Assembly (NCBI GenBank): GCA_021799555.1
Contig: JAJZAG010000232.1
Coordinates: 1 to 6,120, forward strand
DNA: 6,120 bases
Reading direction: 5' to 3'
Origin: Deltaproteobacteria bacterium
GTDB taxonomy: Bacteria; Desulfobacterota; Binatia; Binatales; Binataceae
Part shown: positions 1-6,086 of the stretch, piece after piece
Layout: the number at the start of each line of letters is the position of its first letter
How positions within the stretch are numbered: position 1 is the first letter of the stretch
Position numbers and translations under genes: made by a program
Notes under the pieces: model-generated
What the model was told of the DNA's origin: nothing
The model's input: only the letters and a program-made list of their open reading frames with translations
Database searches by the model: none

Positions 1-799
1 CCTGCCACAGCCGTCTTACCTCGGCAAATTCCTCTTTCAAACCATAGCGCGCGAACATCTTGTTGTAGTTGTCAACGAATGCGTATCCAGCCAGCTCGCG
101 CTTGAACGCCTGGATAGCCTTGTCCGGATCGGGCGTGATGCACATGCGGGCGTATATACCGATATCGACGCTGCCCGGCGCGCGATGGGCGTGCTTCTCA
201 CCCTCGCGGATTGCCTCGATCATCCACTCCATAGCGTCGGGTGGCGAATAGTTCATCAGCACACCGTCGGCGACTTCGCCCGCCAGGCGCAGCATCGGCG
301 CGTTCAGCCCCGCGAGGTAGATTCGCGGTGGCCGCGGCGCGGTCGTTCGCATCCCGAGCTTGAAGTCCGACGTGTAAACCTCGCCCTTAAACTTGGAGCG
401 GCCCTCGGTGAAGAGCTGGCGCATGATCGTCACGCACTCGCGCATCGCGGTGAGCGGACGATGATACGATGCGCCGTGCCATCGCTCGACTATAATCGGG
501 CTCGATACGCCGAGTCCCGCAATCGCGCGTCCCTGCGAAAATTCGTTGATGGTCACAAAGCTCATTGCCATCGCACCCGGCGTGCGAATCTGAATCGGGA
601 TCACTCCGGTTGCGAGATCCGCTTTGCTGGTGGCGAGCGCAAGCGCGCCGAGGCTCGCAATCGCATCAGGTCCCGCCACCTCCGCAACCCACAATGAGGA
701 GTAACCGAGATTTTCGGCCTCATTGGCGAGCGCGATGCGTTCGCGCACGGGACCGCCGCCGAGTGAAATCTGTATTCCAAGCTTTGCAGATTGAGACAC
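1..799 (-). CDS. LLM-class (luciferase-like, F420-dependent type) flavin oxidoreductase, 3' end beyond the window
   Basis: The 266 visible residues belong to the bacterial luciferase-like superfamily, a TIM-barrel fold that binds FMN or cofactor F420. By family, it would be a soluble cytoplasmic enzyme moving hydride between F420 (or FMN) and an unknown substrate. The sequence opens with the barrel strand KLGIQISLGGG (residues 6-16). A family-typical block follows at about 64-110: TGVIPIQIRTPG, then FVTINEFSQGRAIAGLGVSS and VERWHG. Later come PRIYLAGLNAPMLRLAGEVADGV (about 158-180) and the DIGIYARMCITPD strand (about 212-224). Such proteins usually run to about 320-350 residues, so roughly the last 60-80 lie left of the window. 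I chose the GTG start because a GGAG sits 6 bases before it and the barrel strand begins at once. It lies downstream of the gsp operon terminators, so it is probably a separate unit. Family assignment is confident. Cofactor and substrate are not; FMN-using monooxygenases look alike. Confidence 0.9.
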   Translation of the reverse strand, partial: MSQSAKLGIQISLGGGPVRERIALANEAENLGYSSLWVAEVAGPDAIASLGALALATSKADLATGVIPIQIRTPGAMAMSFVTINEFSQGRAIAGLGVSSPIIVERWHGASYHRPLTAMRECVTIMRQLFTEGRSKFKGEVYTSDFKLGMRTTAPRPPRIYLAGLNAPMLRLAGEVADGVLMNYSPPDAMEWMIEAIREGEKHAHRAPGSVDIGIYARMCITPDPDKAIQAFKRELAGYAFVDNYNKMFARYGLKEEFAEVRRLWQ

Positions 800-805
800 A
801 ACAAT

Positions 806-809
806 CTCC
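806..809 (-). promoter_or_regulatory. Ribosome binding site that fixes the GTG start of the LLM oxidoreductase gene
   Basis: On the minus strand GGAG lies 6 bases upstream of the GTG at 799-797. The reading frame stays open further upstream without an ATG near the conserved N-terminus, so this site decides the start. Confidence 0.6.
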
Positions 810-831
810 GTTAAAACGAGGATAGGTGGCG

Positions 832-860
832 ATTGTCGCGCGAATTTTGAGGGCCCGCAA
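832..860 (-). promoter_or_regulatory. Possible sigma-70-type promoter for the LLM oxidoreductase gene
   Basis: Read on the minus strand, TTGCGG (860-855) and GACAAT (837-832) are separated by exactly 17 bases. Transcription would start about 25 bases before the GTG codon and just past the operon terminators, the expected place. The -35 box matches the consensus in only three positions and the -10 box in four, so this is a weak candidate. A perfect TTGACA lies nearby (882-877), but no acceptable -10 box sits 16-18 bases after it. Confidence 0.25.
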
Positions 861-898
861 GCCGCGCAGGAAGCGGTGTCAACCGGCATGGCGTGCTG

Positions 899-939
899 AA
901 AAAATCGGCGCAGTAGACCAAATTGTCGGCAGTGCGCCG
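899..939 (-). terminator. Intrinsic terminator of the gsp operon (distal hairpin)
   Basis: On the minus strand the arm CGGCGCA (939-933) pairs perfectly with TGCGCCG (912-906), giving a 7-bp GC-rich stem. It is followed by A and then six T residues (904-899). The 20-base loop can form a small inner hairpin (GAC with GTC), which would shorten it. It lies about 100 bases after the gspN stop and before the next gene, in the right orientation to end gsp transcription. Confidence 0.6.
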
Positions 940-946
940 GCGCGGC

Positions 947-973
947 AAAAATCGAGCGTGAACAGCAGGCTCG
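947..973 (-). terminator. Weaker intrinsic terminator of the gsp operon (proximal hairpin)
   Basis: On the minus strand CGAGC (973-969) pairs with GCTCG (957-953) around an 11-base loop, followed by A and five T residues (951-947). The stem is only 5 bp, so alone it would be a weak terminator. Its place directly ahead of the stronger hairpin at 899-939 suggests a tandem pair. Confidence 0.4.
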
Positions 974-1035
974 CTGAGATCGAGGGATACGACTAGTGCA
1001 GTCTCTCGCCGCCGCGCGGGCCGCAATAGGGCGCG

Positions 1036-1896
1036 TCAGCTTAAGGTAGGGGATCCGATCGTTCCGCCGAGGGTATAGGGCCTGGTTCCTGGCGGATGCG
1101 GCAGCAGGCCGAGCAGGAAGGCAAGCTTCATTCGCGCCGTGGGCGCGGGCAGGAGCGTGAAGTGCAGTGCAAGCCGGCTGTCGCGCAGATTTGGGGCTAT
1201 CCTGATGTTGCCGGAGCCGTTAATTGCGAGGTCACCGCCGGAGGTTTTCAAGCTTGAGAGCCTCAGCACGCCTTTGTCGAGACTCATACTTGCGTCCAAG
1301 GTTCCGAGTTTAAGCGCCGGCATCGAGCCTTTCATCCGCCCCTCTAATCCAGTGGCGATAAGATGGACCGTTCCTGAATCAGACAATGGAGCCTCGGGAA
1401 TCACGACGACAGAGCCCGTCGCGTCAAGGGTGCCACCGAGCGCCACGCCGAGCGCGCGCAACGCTTCATAACCAGCCAGATTGACCTTTCTGGCCGAGAA
1501 ATTGAGCGCGGTACCGGCGCCGCTGCGGTGTGCGCTAATCTGAATCGTGCCCTGATAGGCGTCCGCGCTCGCTCGAATTCCGGGCTGCAACAGGAGCATC
1601 GACAGCAGCGCCGGGGCCACGTGAACACTCTCGCTCGCGAACAGCGGACGCGCTCCGGGAGCGTCGGGGCTGATTCGGACGTTGTAAAGCTTGGCGCCAA
1701 TCGGGATGGCGATACTCTGGCCGGCGGAACTGACCCGCACCCCCATCGGCGCCAGCACCGCCGAGAGGATATTTGCGTACGGGAAAGTCGCGAACAGAAA
1801 GAACACGAACAGAACGAGGCCGGTGGCGACATAGGCGGATTCGAGACGATGAGTCCGCCAGTACTCGAGACTCAGCAGTTCGCGGAAGTCATCCAT
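1036..1896 (-). CDS. gspN: Type II secretion system protein GspN
   Basis: 286 residues, the usual size for GspN, an accessory T2SS protein present in only some operons and of poorly defined role. A short cytoplasmic head (1-21) is followed by one membrane segment at about 22-42 (VATGLVLFVFFLFATFPYA). The rest is a periplasmic domain rich in alternating beta strands, with repeated patterns such as KLYNVRIS (69-76), KVNLAGYEALRALG (137-150) and GDLAINGSGNIRIAP (221-235). It ends in YTLGGTIGSPTL, a close typical of this family. A start exists upstream at 1983, but I chose the ATG at 1896: it overlaps the gspM stop by 8 bases and places the anchor near the N-terminus. No clear ribosome binding site precedes it, so translation is probably coupled to gspM. 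It is the last gene of the operon, which fits the C-to-N gene order. Assignment rests on position, topology and C-terminal motif. Confidence 0.85.
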   Translation of the reverse strand: MDDFRELLSLEYWRTHRLESAYVATGLVLFVFFLFATFPYANILSAVLAPMGVRVSSAGQSIAIPIGAKLYNVRISPDAPGARPLFASESVHVAPALLSMLLLQPGIRASADAYQGTIQISAHRSGAGTALNFSARKVNLAGYEALRALGVALGGTLDATGSVVVIPEAPLSDSGTVHLIATGLEGRMKGSMPALKLGTLDASMSLDKGVLRLSSLKTSGGDLAINGSGNIRIAPNLRDSRLALHFTLLPAPTARMKLAFLLGLLPHPPGTRPYTLGGTIGSPTLS

Positions 1897-2533
1897 TGTG
1901 TGAAAGCGCGACGCAAGTGATATCGACGTCGTAAGAGTGGGTATTCTGGCTACGGCGCTGGATGCGCAGATTCTCGACGCCAACTGGAACCGGCAGCGTG
2001 TGCACGGCGTAGAGAGCGTCCACGATCTGACCGAGGTTCACGTTTTCCAGTTTCAATTGGACGCTATGCTGGACCAGGCCGTCGGCGAGCTTTTTGTCAG
2101 CAGCCGGCGTGATCGAGGTGATACGGTCGCGTCCGACGCTGCTGGTAAACGCCGACTCGACCACCGAGAACAGCGAAAAGTCCTTGCCGCCGGGCACGGT
2201 GCTGTGTTCGGCGCTTTCGAGGTCCGTCTTGACTGCCGCATAGTTCGCCGCCAGGCGGCGCACACTGGCGAGGTCGCGTTCGCGCTCGGCGGTCTGCTGA
2301 TCGAGGCCGGCGCTGTAATCGACGATTGGGGAGTAGATCAGGTCGTAAAACAAAAAAATCCCGATCAGCGCGGCGCATATCTGGACCAGGATACGCTCGC
2401 GGGTTTCGAGCTTCTGATAGCGCGCGCGCGCCTGCGCGACGTAGGGATCGACGCGTCCGCGCAGGGTTTCGATCTGTGGGCCGAGGATGTCGCGGCTGCG
2501 GGTCTTCAATTTGTCCAGGTAGTCGCGCAGCAT
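1889..2533 (-). CDS. gspM: Type II secretion system inner-membrane platform protein GspM
   Basis: 214 residues. GspM is a bitopic inner-membrane protein that pairs with GspL in the T2SS assembly platform. A basic, charged cytoplasmic head (1-46) precedes one membrane helix at about 47-68 (ILVQICAALIGIFLFYDLIY). A charged, probably coiled-coil stretch follows (about 77-110), then a ferredoxin-like periplasmic domain (about 118-210). That domain includes FSLFSVVESAFTSS, VQLKLENVNLGQIVDALYAV and the last strand YDVDITCVAL. The start ATG lies 3 bases after the gspL stop, with a GGAG (2548-2545) 11 bases upstream inside gspL, a rather long spacing. The cytoplasmic head is about twice as long as in well-known GspM proteins, which are usually near 160-180 residues in total. 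GspM sequences are weakly conserved, so the call leans on topology and on its place between gspL and gspN. Confidence 0.88.
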   Translation of the reverse strand: MLRDYLDKLKTRSRDILGPQIETLRGRVDPYVAQARARYQKLETRERILVQICAALIGIFLFYDLIYSPIVDYSAGLDQQTAERERDLASVRRLAANYAAVKTDLESAEHSTVPGGKDFSLFSVVESAFTSSVGRDRITSITPAADKKLADGLVQHSVQLKLENVNLGQIVDALYAVHTLPVPVGVENLRIQRRSQNTHSYDVDITCVALSHNG

Positions 2534-2536
2534 GGT

Positions 2537-4003
2537 CTAGTCGGCTCCGTCTTCCGCGTCTTTGAAATTCGCGCTCATGCGGAATTCAACTTTGTTTGCA
2601 TTGTTTGCGGAGCGCGCGTGCGTGACGACGATCGTCCCGAAATTTCCACTTAAATCGAGCGCATGCTTAACTTGATCGACGGCGGTGAACGAATCGGCAA
2701 GGCCGGTAATACGCAGCCCGGTTGCATCGACCTGTAAGTCTTCGAGTTGGACTGGAAACCGGGCCGGGATGGCTTCGGAGACGGCGCGCAGGGTTTCGAG
2801 CGGCGAGTTTCGCGCGACGTTGCCGCCGATTAGGCGCAGGCGTTTATTCATCGCTGCGATTCCGGTGCGCAATTCACGCATCGGATCGGCGGGATTGCTC
2901 TCGTTCAACACGGGCGCGGCGATCGCGGCGATTTGGGCATCGATCACGCTCAAACGGTGAAGCTTGCCATATACGCCGGTTGCGAAGTTCAGGAGAATCA
3001 GAAAAGTCGCGCACGCGGTCAGAATCGCAGTGGTGTAAAAGGCGGAGAGGTCGCCGCGCGTCCGCCCGCGAAACGCGAATTCTCCCTGGCGGAAATTCAG
3101 CAAGTTGACCGGCTTGATCGGCATTTCGCCAATCAGCATCGCAATCGCACTGCCGAACTTTGTAATGTCCGGGCGCGCACCCTCGAACATCGCCGAGTAA
3201 TCAAATTCGCGCGCCTCGCGCGGAGCGAGCGCAACCGCCTCCGCCAACAGCGTCTTGACCCGGGGCATCGCGGCGCCCGGCCCGGTGATGATCAGGTCGG
3301 CGTTTTCCAGTTCGGCGGCGTGGGCGAGCATCGTTTGCCTGAGCGCGTTGACGACCGGCGTCACTTGCGCTGGAGACGGCGGCGCGCCGTCGAGATTGAC
3401 GAGGCCCAAGCCAACAGTGCGCATGACGCGGGGGATGCCCTCTTTGTCGAGCAGCACCATTGAGGTCGAGTTGTGTTCGGCTTCGACGACGAGGTGCGGA
3501 GTAGGGCGCGCGCCGTTGCGCGCCCGCGCGAACATCGCGGCGAGAGCGAACGGGGCCAAGGTTACCGTTTTGGGGTCGAGCTTGACGCGCGCGAATAGCT
3601 CGAGATGCTTGCGCAATTCTTCTTTATGAGCGAACGCGGCAAGCACCAATGAACGGTCGTCTTCGACGCCGAGGCGAATAAAAGCGACCACGGCTCCATC
3701 GACTGGGAATGGCAGATGTTCTTCAAGCGCGAAGGGAACCACCTGATGCAGGCGGCGCGCATCGGCGAAGGGCAGCTCGAGAATTCGTTTGGTAACCGCT
3801 TCGGACGGCAACGCCGAGATCAACACATCGGGATGCCCGGATTTTTCGAGAAGGCGCAGCAGCGCAGGTGCAAGGTCGGGTTCGTCGGGACGCTTTTGTG
3901 CCTCGAAGACGCCGACGAACTCAAAGGTGTTCCAAGTGCGTTCGGCGGCTGCGGCGCGCACCCGTTCTCCGGCGATTTCGACGGCGATAATACGCTGCGG
4001 CAT
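2537..4003 (-). CDS. gspL: Type II secretion system platform protein GspL
   Basis: 488 residues with the three-part GspL layout. The cytoplasmic part (1-about 315) is an actin/PilM-like fold: an opening strand IIAVEIAGERVRAAA (5-19), a second lobe beginning LVVEAEHNSTSMVLLDKEG (171-189), and LIITGPGAAMPRV (237-249), comparable to the late glycine-rich motif of actin-like proteins. By family, this part binds the N-terminus of the ATPase GspE. Just before the membrane is VNLLNFRQGEFAFRG (299-313), matching the NL-RQGEF signature of GspL. One membrane helix spans about 322-343 (FYTTAILTACATFLILLNFA). The periplasmic part ends in a ferredoxin-like domain (about 415-480) expected to contact GspM and the pseudopilus base. 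The start lies 12 bases after the gspK stop with only a weak GGG upstream. No frameshift is seen. Confidence 0.95.
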   Translation of the reverse strand: MPQRIIAVEIAGERVRAAAAERTWNTFEFVGVFEAQKRPDEPDLAPALLRLLEKSGHPDVLISALPSEAVTKRILELPFADARRLHQVVPFALEEHLPFPVDGAVVAFIRLGVEDDRSLVLAAFAHKEELRKHLELFARVKLDPKTVTLAPFALAAMFARARNGARPTPHLVVEAEHNSTSMVLLDKEGIPRVMRTVGLGLVNLDGAPPSPAQVTPVVNALRQTMLAHAAELENADLIITGPGAAMPRVKTLLAEAVALAPREAREFDYSAMFEGARPDITKFGSAIAMLIGEMPIKPVNLLNFRQGEFAFRGRTRGDLSAFYTTAILTACATFLILLNFATGVYGKLHRLSVIDAQIAAIAAPVLNESNPADPMRELRTGIAAMNKRLRLIGGNVARNSPLETLRAVSEAIPARFPVQLEDLQVDATGLRITGLADSFTAVDQVKHALDLSGNFGTIVVTHARSANNANKVEFRMSANFKDAEDGAD

Positions 4004-4015
4004 CTCTACCCGTCG

Positions 4016-4969
4016 CTAGTCTTCCTGCCAGGACATCAGCGTTGCGGTTCCGTTGCCCTGCCGACGGAACGTCGAGTACACCAGTTTTCGGGAGCCAGCG
4101 AAAGTACCCATCGCGCTGATCGTAAAGTAAGTACTGCGCGTTGTGACGAGTTGCATCAAGGCCTGCCCGACCGGTCCGAGTCCGGGCAGATTGCCGATAT
4201 CGGTGGGGTTTTGGAACGGCATCAGCGAGCGCGCCGCGACAATTTCCTTCACCATATCGGGATTTTGCATCAGATCCGGGAGCAGCGAAGCGAGGACCTC
4301 TGGCGAGGCGGTGTTGGCGTTGACCACTGGCTCGGGATAGACGGTGACATAAGGCAGCAACCGATTGAAAGTAGCTTCATCAACGCCTTTGATCATCCGC
4401 AAGTCGCCAATCGTAGGCATCGGGCTGTTGCGCGGCGCGTATGGCGGCACCAGGCGCATGTAGTAATCCAATCCGGCGCCGCCGGGCGACTCGATATTGG
4501 CCGGATTTATCCAGTCGGCGATCGCCGGGATGATATCCGGCGATACGCCGATTATCGTAAAGAGGCGAATCAGTTCGGCGGCGAACGGCGCATTGAATTG
4601 TCCATTCTGAGGATTGATCAGGAGGTTAAGATCAAGTTTGCGCGCCTCATCGACGATCGACAGCGAGACCGTGCCGCCATCGACATCCATTGGCGGAAAG
4701 GGAACCGCCCACACGTCAGTCAAACCGTCGTAGGGAGTCTGATTCTGCATGTCGGTGCGCGAATCTTCGGCGAGCAACCCCAGCCCGACCGCGACCGCTG
4801 AGCGGGATAAATAGTAGGCGCGAAGCTCGTTCGACTGATTGGCGGCGGACAAGTAGTTGAGCGCGGCGGCGGTGCTGAAATCGACGATGATCAAAGTCAT
4901 CAGGGCAATACCCATCAGCACGACCAGCAGCGCGATTCCGCGCTCGTTTCTTTTCAGATGCTTCACCAT
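4016..4969 (-). CDS. gspK: Type II secretion minor pseudopilin GspK
   Basis: 317 residues, the normal size for GspK, the largest minor pseudopilin, which caps the GspH-I-J-K tip of the pseudopilus. The prepilin leader ends in RNERG (7-11), with cleavage expected before I12 by the prepilin peptidase GspO. The mature protein begins IALLVVL, so position 5 is Val rather than Glu, a hallmark of GspK. The hydrophobic helix runs to about residue 34. The globular part carries IVDEARKLDLNLL (105-117), the family's DE-x-x-(K/R)-x-(N/D)-LN block, then IADWIN (150-155), GAGLDYY (164-170), APRNSPMPTIGDLRMIKGV (178-196) and NANTASPEVLASLLP (218-231), followed by the helix-hairpin-helix-like LPGLGPVGQALM (261-272). 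Compared with the usual DW-(I/L)-D and GAE motifs, Asp is Asn155 and Glu is Gly166, so some expected calcium ligands are missing. The start overlaps the gspJ stop by 7 bases; no Shine-Dalgarno is evident, so translation is probably coupled. Confidence 0.96.
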   Translation of the reverse strand: MVKHLKRNERGIALLVVLMGIALMTLIIVDFSTAAALNYLSAANQSNELRAYYLSRSAVAVGLGLLAEDSRTDMQNQTPYDGLTDVWAVPFPPMDVDGGTVSLSIVDEARKLDLNLLINPQNGQFNAPFAAELIRLFTIIGVSPDIIPAIADWINPANIESPGGAGLDYYMRLVPPYAPRNSPMPTIGDLRMIKGVDEATFNRLLPYVTVYPEPVVNANTASPEVLASLLPDLMQNPDMVKEIVAARSLMPFQNPTDIGNLPGLGPVGQALMQLVTTRSTYFTISAMGTFAGSRKLVYSTFRRQGNGTATLMSWQED

Positions 4970-5643
4970 ATAGCAATCGACATCGGCAGCATCACCTGAG
5001 TCGAGAAGCGCAGGTCGCGTCCGTTAGGAGCAGCCATATCGAGGTTGATCGAGACCGCGATCGGAATCTGATTGCCGGGCGAGAGGAGATCAGAGTTCCA
5101 TGAGTCCCCCCACTGATTGCCGTCGAAGTAACGCATCCTGAGCGACAGAACGTTATCAGCAAGTACAATCGGCGCGGTTGAAACCCCGCCGTAGGTGAGG
5201 CCGCTCTGCTGAGTTCGTTGCAGTATCAGCCACCCATGATGGTCGGGATTGGGCGTCAGCGAGTAACTGACTATTTCCTCCGGACTGAAGCTCGCCAGTG
5301 CGCGGCGATGGGCGGCGTCGAGCGTCGATACGGATATCGAGTTGGCGGGAACGCCAGCGATAAACTGGCCGACGCCGTGGAACATGACATGGCTTGGTAC
5401 GGCCGGAGTCTGGACCGCGCCGCGGATTTCGCTGGTCATCTGCCACAGAATTGAGCGTCCGGCGCGGTCGGCCCACATACGCCCTTCGGCGTGCATTTTG
5501 CTCGCCGCAACGGCATGGAATGAACTCGCCATCATCACAAGGATGACGGCCAGGATCGCGACCGCGAGCATCATCTCGATAAGTGTAAAGCCGCGCGCCA
5601 TGCGTTGTGGCCGGGCGCGGCGGACCATCGCGGAAATATTCAT
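4963..5643 (-). CDS. gspJ: Type II secretion minor pseudopilin GspJ
   Basis: 226 residues, within the usual GspJ range. It is an inner-membrane prepilin that, once processed, joins the GspH-I-J-K tip complex. A basic leader (1-18, ending QRMARG) precedes the cleavage site G18/F19. The mature N-terminus FTLIE has Glu at position 5, followed by the hydrophobic helix (about 19-42, MMLAVAILAVILVMMASSF). The globular domain includes RAGRSILWQMTSEIRGAV and, near the C-terminus, LSLRMRYFDGNQWGDSWNS followed by IPIAVSINLDM, the signature GspJ pattern of RYxD...W...W......P-AV. The frame is open further upstream, but I chose the ATG at 5643 because it forms an ATGA overlap with the gspI stop and yields a leader of normal length. 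An internal ATG six codons in (MVRR) is an alternative. No ribosome binding site is visible, in line with coupling to gspI. Confidence 0.95.
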   Translation of the reverse strand: MNISAMVRRARPQRMARGFTLIEMMLAVAILAVILVMMASSFHAVAASKMHAEGRMWADRAGRSILWQMTSEIRGAVQTPAVPSHVMFHGVGQFIAGVPANSISVSTLDAAHRRALASFSPEEIVSYSLTPNPDHHGWLILQRTQQSGLTYGGVSTAPIVLADNVLSLRMRYFDGNQWGDSWNSDLLSPGNQIPIAVSINLDMAAPNGRDLRFSTQVMLPMSIAIW

Positions 5644-6086
5644 GGTGCTGCTTGCGGTGTGTTCGCGCCCGGCATCATTTCGATCGGAATCGGATTGTGC
5701 ATGAACTCGGTCAAGGAAAAGCTCTTCGACTGTTTGGGTCCGTAAAAAACGATCACTTGTACCTTGCACACGTCGGGAAATGCTCCGGAAAGACTGACGA
5801 TCTGTTCCCAGGTAAAATTCGGATACTCATCGGGAAAGAGAGACTGAAAATTACCCTTGGTCACTCCAGGATTTGGAAAGCGCTCCAGCTCCGCGGCGGA
5901 CATTACCGCCTGCGCCAGCGCTGCCGCGCGAGTGACGTCCTGTCCATGAATCACGCTTTGGAGGCTTTGATGGTGCAGCGCCAGCAGCGCCAGCAGCGCG
6001 ATTCCGAGCACCGCCATCGCGAGCATCACCTCGAGCAGCGTAAACCCCGCGTTCGCGCGAGCGTATGTGCCGCGAACTTCGGTCAT
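5640..6086 (-). CDS. gspI: Type II secretion minor pseudopilin GspI
   Basis: 148 residues, slightly longer than the usual 120-135. The prepilin leader (1-14, ending RANAG) is followed by the mature start FTLLEVMLAMAVLGIALLAL with Glu at mature position 5. The hydrophobic helix covers about 15-38. After it come SVIHGQDVTRAAALAQAVMSAAELERFPNPG (about 44-74), matching the GspI pattern of an AA-LA helix leading to a small beta domain, and later VCKVQVIVFYG. The C-terminal tail (about 130-148) is rich in proline and alanine and looks unstructured. GspI is the core binding partner of GspJ and GspK in the pseudopilus tip. The ATG is preceded by AGGT (6099-6096) at 9 bases, and it overlaps a possible gspH stop in an ATGA. 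GspH and GspG share the N-terminal signature, but gene order and the region after the helix favour GspI. Confidence 0.93.
   Translation of the reverse strand: MTEVRGTYARANAGFTLLEVMLAMAVLGIALLALLALHHQSLQSVIHGQDVTRAAALAQAVMSAAELERFPNPGVTKGNFQSLFPDEYPNFTWEQIVSLSGAFPDVCKVQVIVFYGPKQSKSFSLTEFMHNPIPIEMMPGANTPQAAP
5973..5999 (-). repeat. Three 9-bp tandem units within the gspI hydrophobic helix
   Basis: On the minus strand GCGCTGCTG occurs twice in a row, followed by a degenerate third unit GCGCTGCAC. They encode ALL-ALL-ALH in the membrane helix of GspI. The unit is in frame, so gain or loss of a copy would add or remove one helix turn without breaking the frame. Confidence 0.6.

Larger units (their letters stand above)
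800..1035. other. Intergenic region between gspN and the LLM oxidoreductase gene
   Basis: This 236-base gap holds the two hairpin/T-run structures and the weak promoter candidate described separately. A 71-codon minus-strand frame with a TTG start (1026-811) crosses it, but it has no ribosome binding site, is rich in Arg and Pro, and runs through both terminators, so I do not call it a gene. Nothing else recognisable is seen. Confidence 0.7.

Noticed and set aside
185..697. Plus-strand open frame of 170 codons opposite the LLM oxidoreductase gene
   Set aside because: The minus-strand frame carries clear conserved motifs of the LLM family, while this one is Arg- and His-rich with none.
877..882. 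Perfect TTGACA on the minus strand as the -35 box of the LLM gene
   Set aside because: No -10-like hexamer lies 16 to 18 bases downstream (TTGCGG, TGCGGG and GCGGGC occur there), so it is probably chance.
811..1026. Minus-strand 71-codon frame in the intergenic region
   Set aside because: TTG start without a ribosome binding site, biased composition, and it reads straight through both terminator hairpins.
1897..1983. Longer gspN with 29 extra N-terminal residues
   Set aside because: The extension lies wholly inside gspM, while the ATG at 1896 sits at the gspM stop as in the other junctions and gives a normal membrane anchor position.
1937..2653. Plus-strand open frame of 238 codons opposite gspM
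   Set aside because: Antisense to gspM and the gspL end; no recognisable motif or ribosome binding site. It is a shadow of codon bias.
3716..4801. Long plus-strand open frame (361 codons) opposite gspK and gspL
   Set aside because: It lies antisense to two well-recognised genes, its translation is rich in Arg, His, Gln and Asp with no recognisable domain, and long antisense frames are common in GC-rich DNA.
5644..5769. Longer gspJ with 42 extra N-terminal residues
   Set aside because: The extension lies inside gspI and would give a 60-residue leader. The ATG at 5643 gives an ATGA overlap and a normal prepilin leader.
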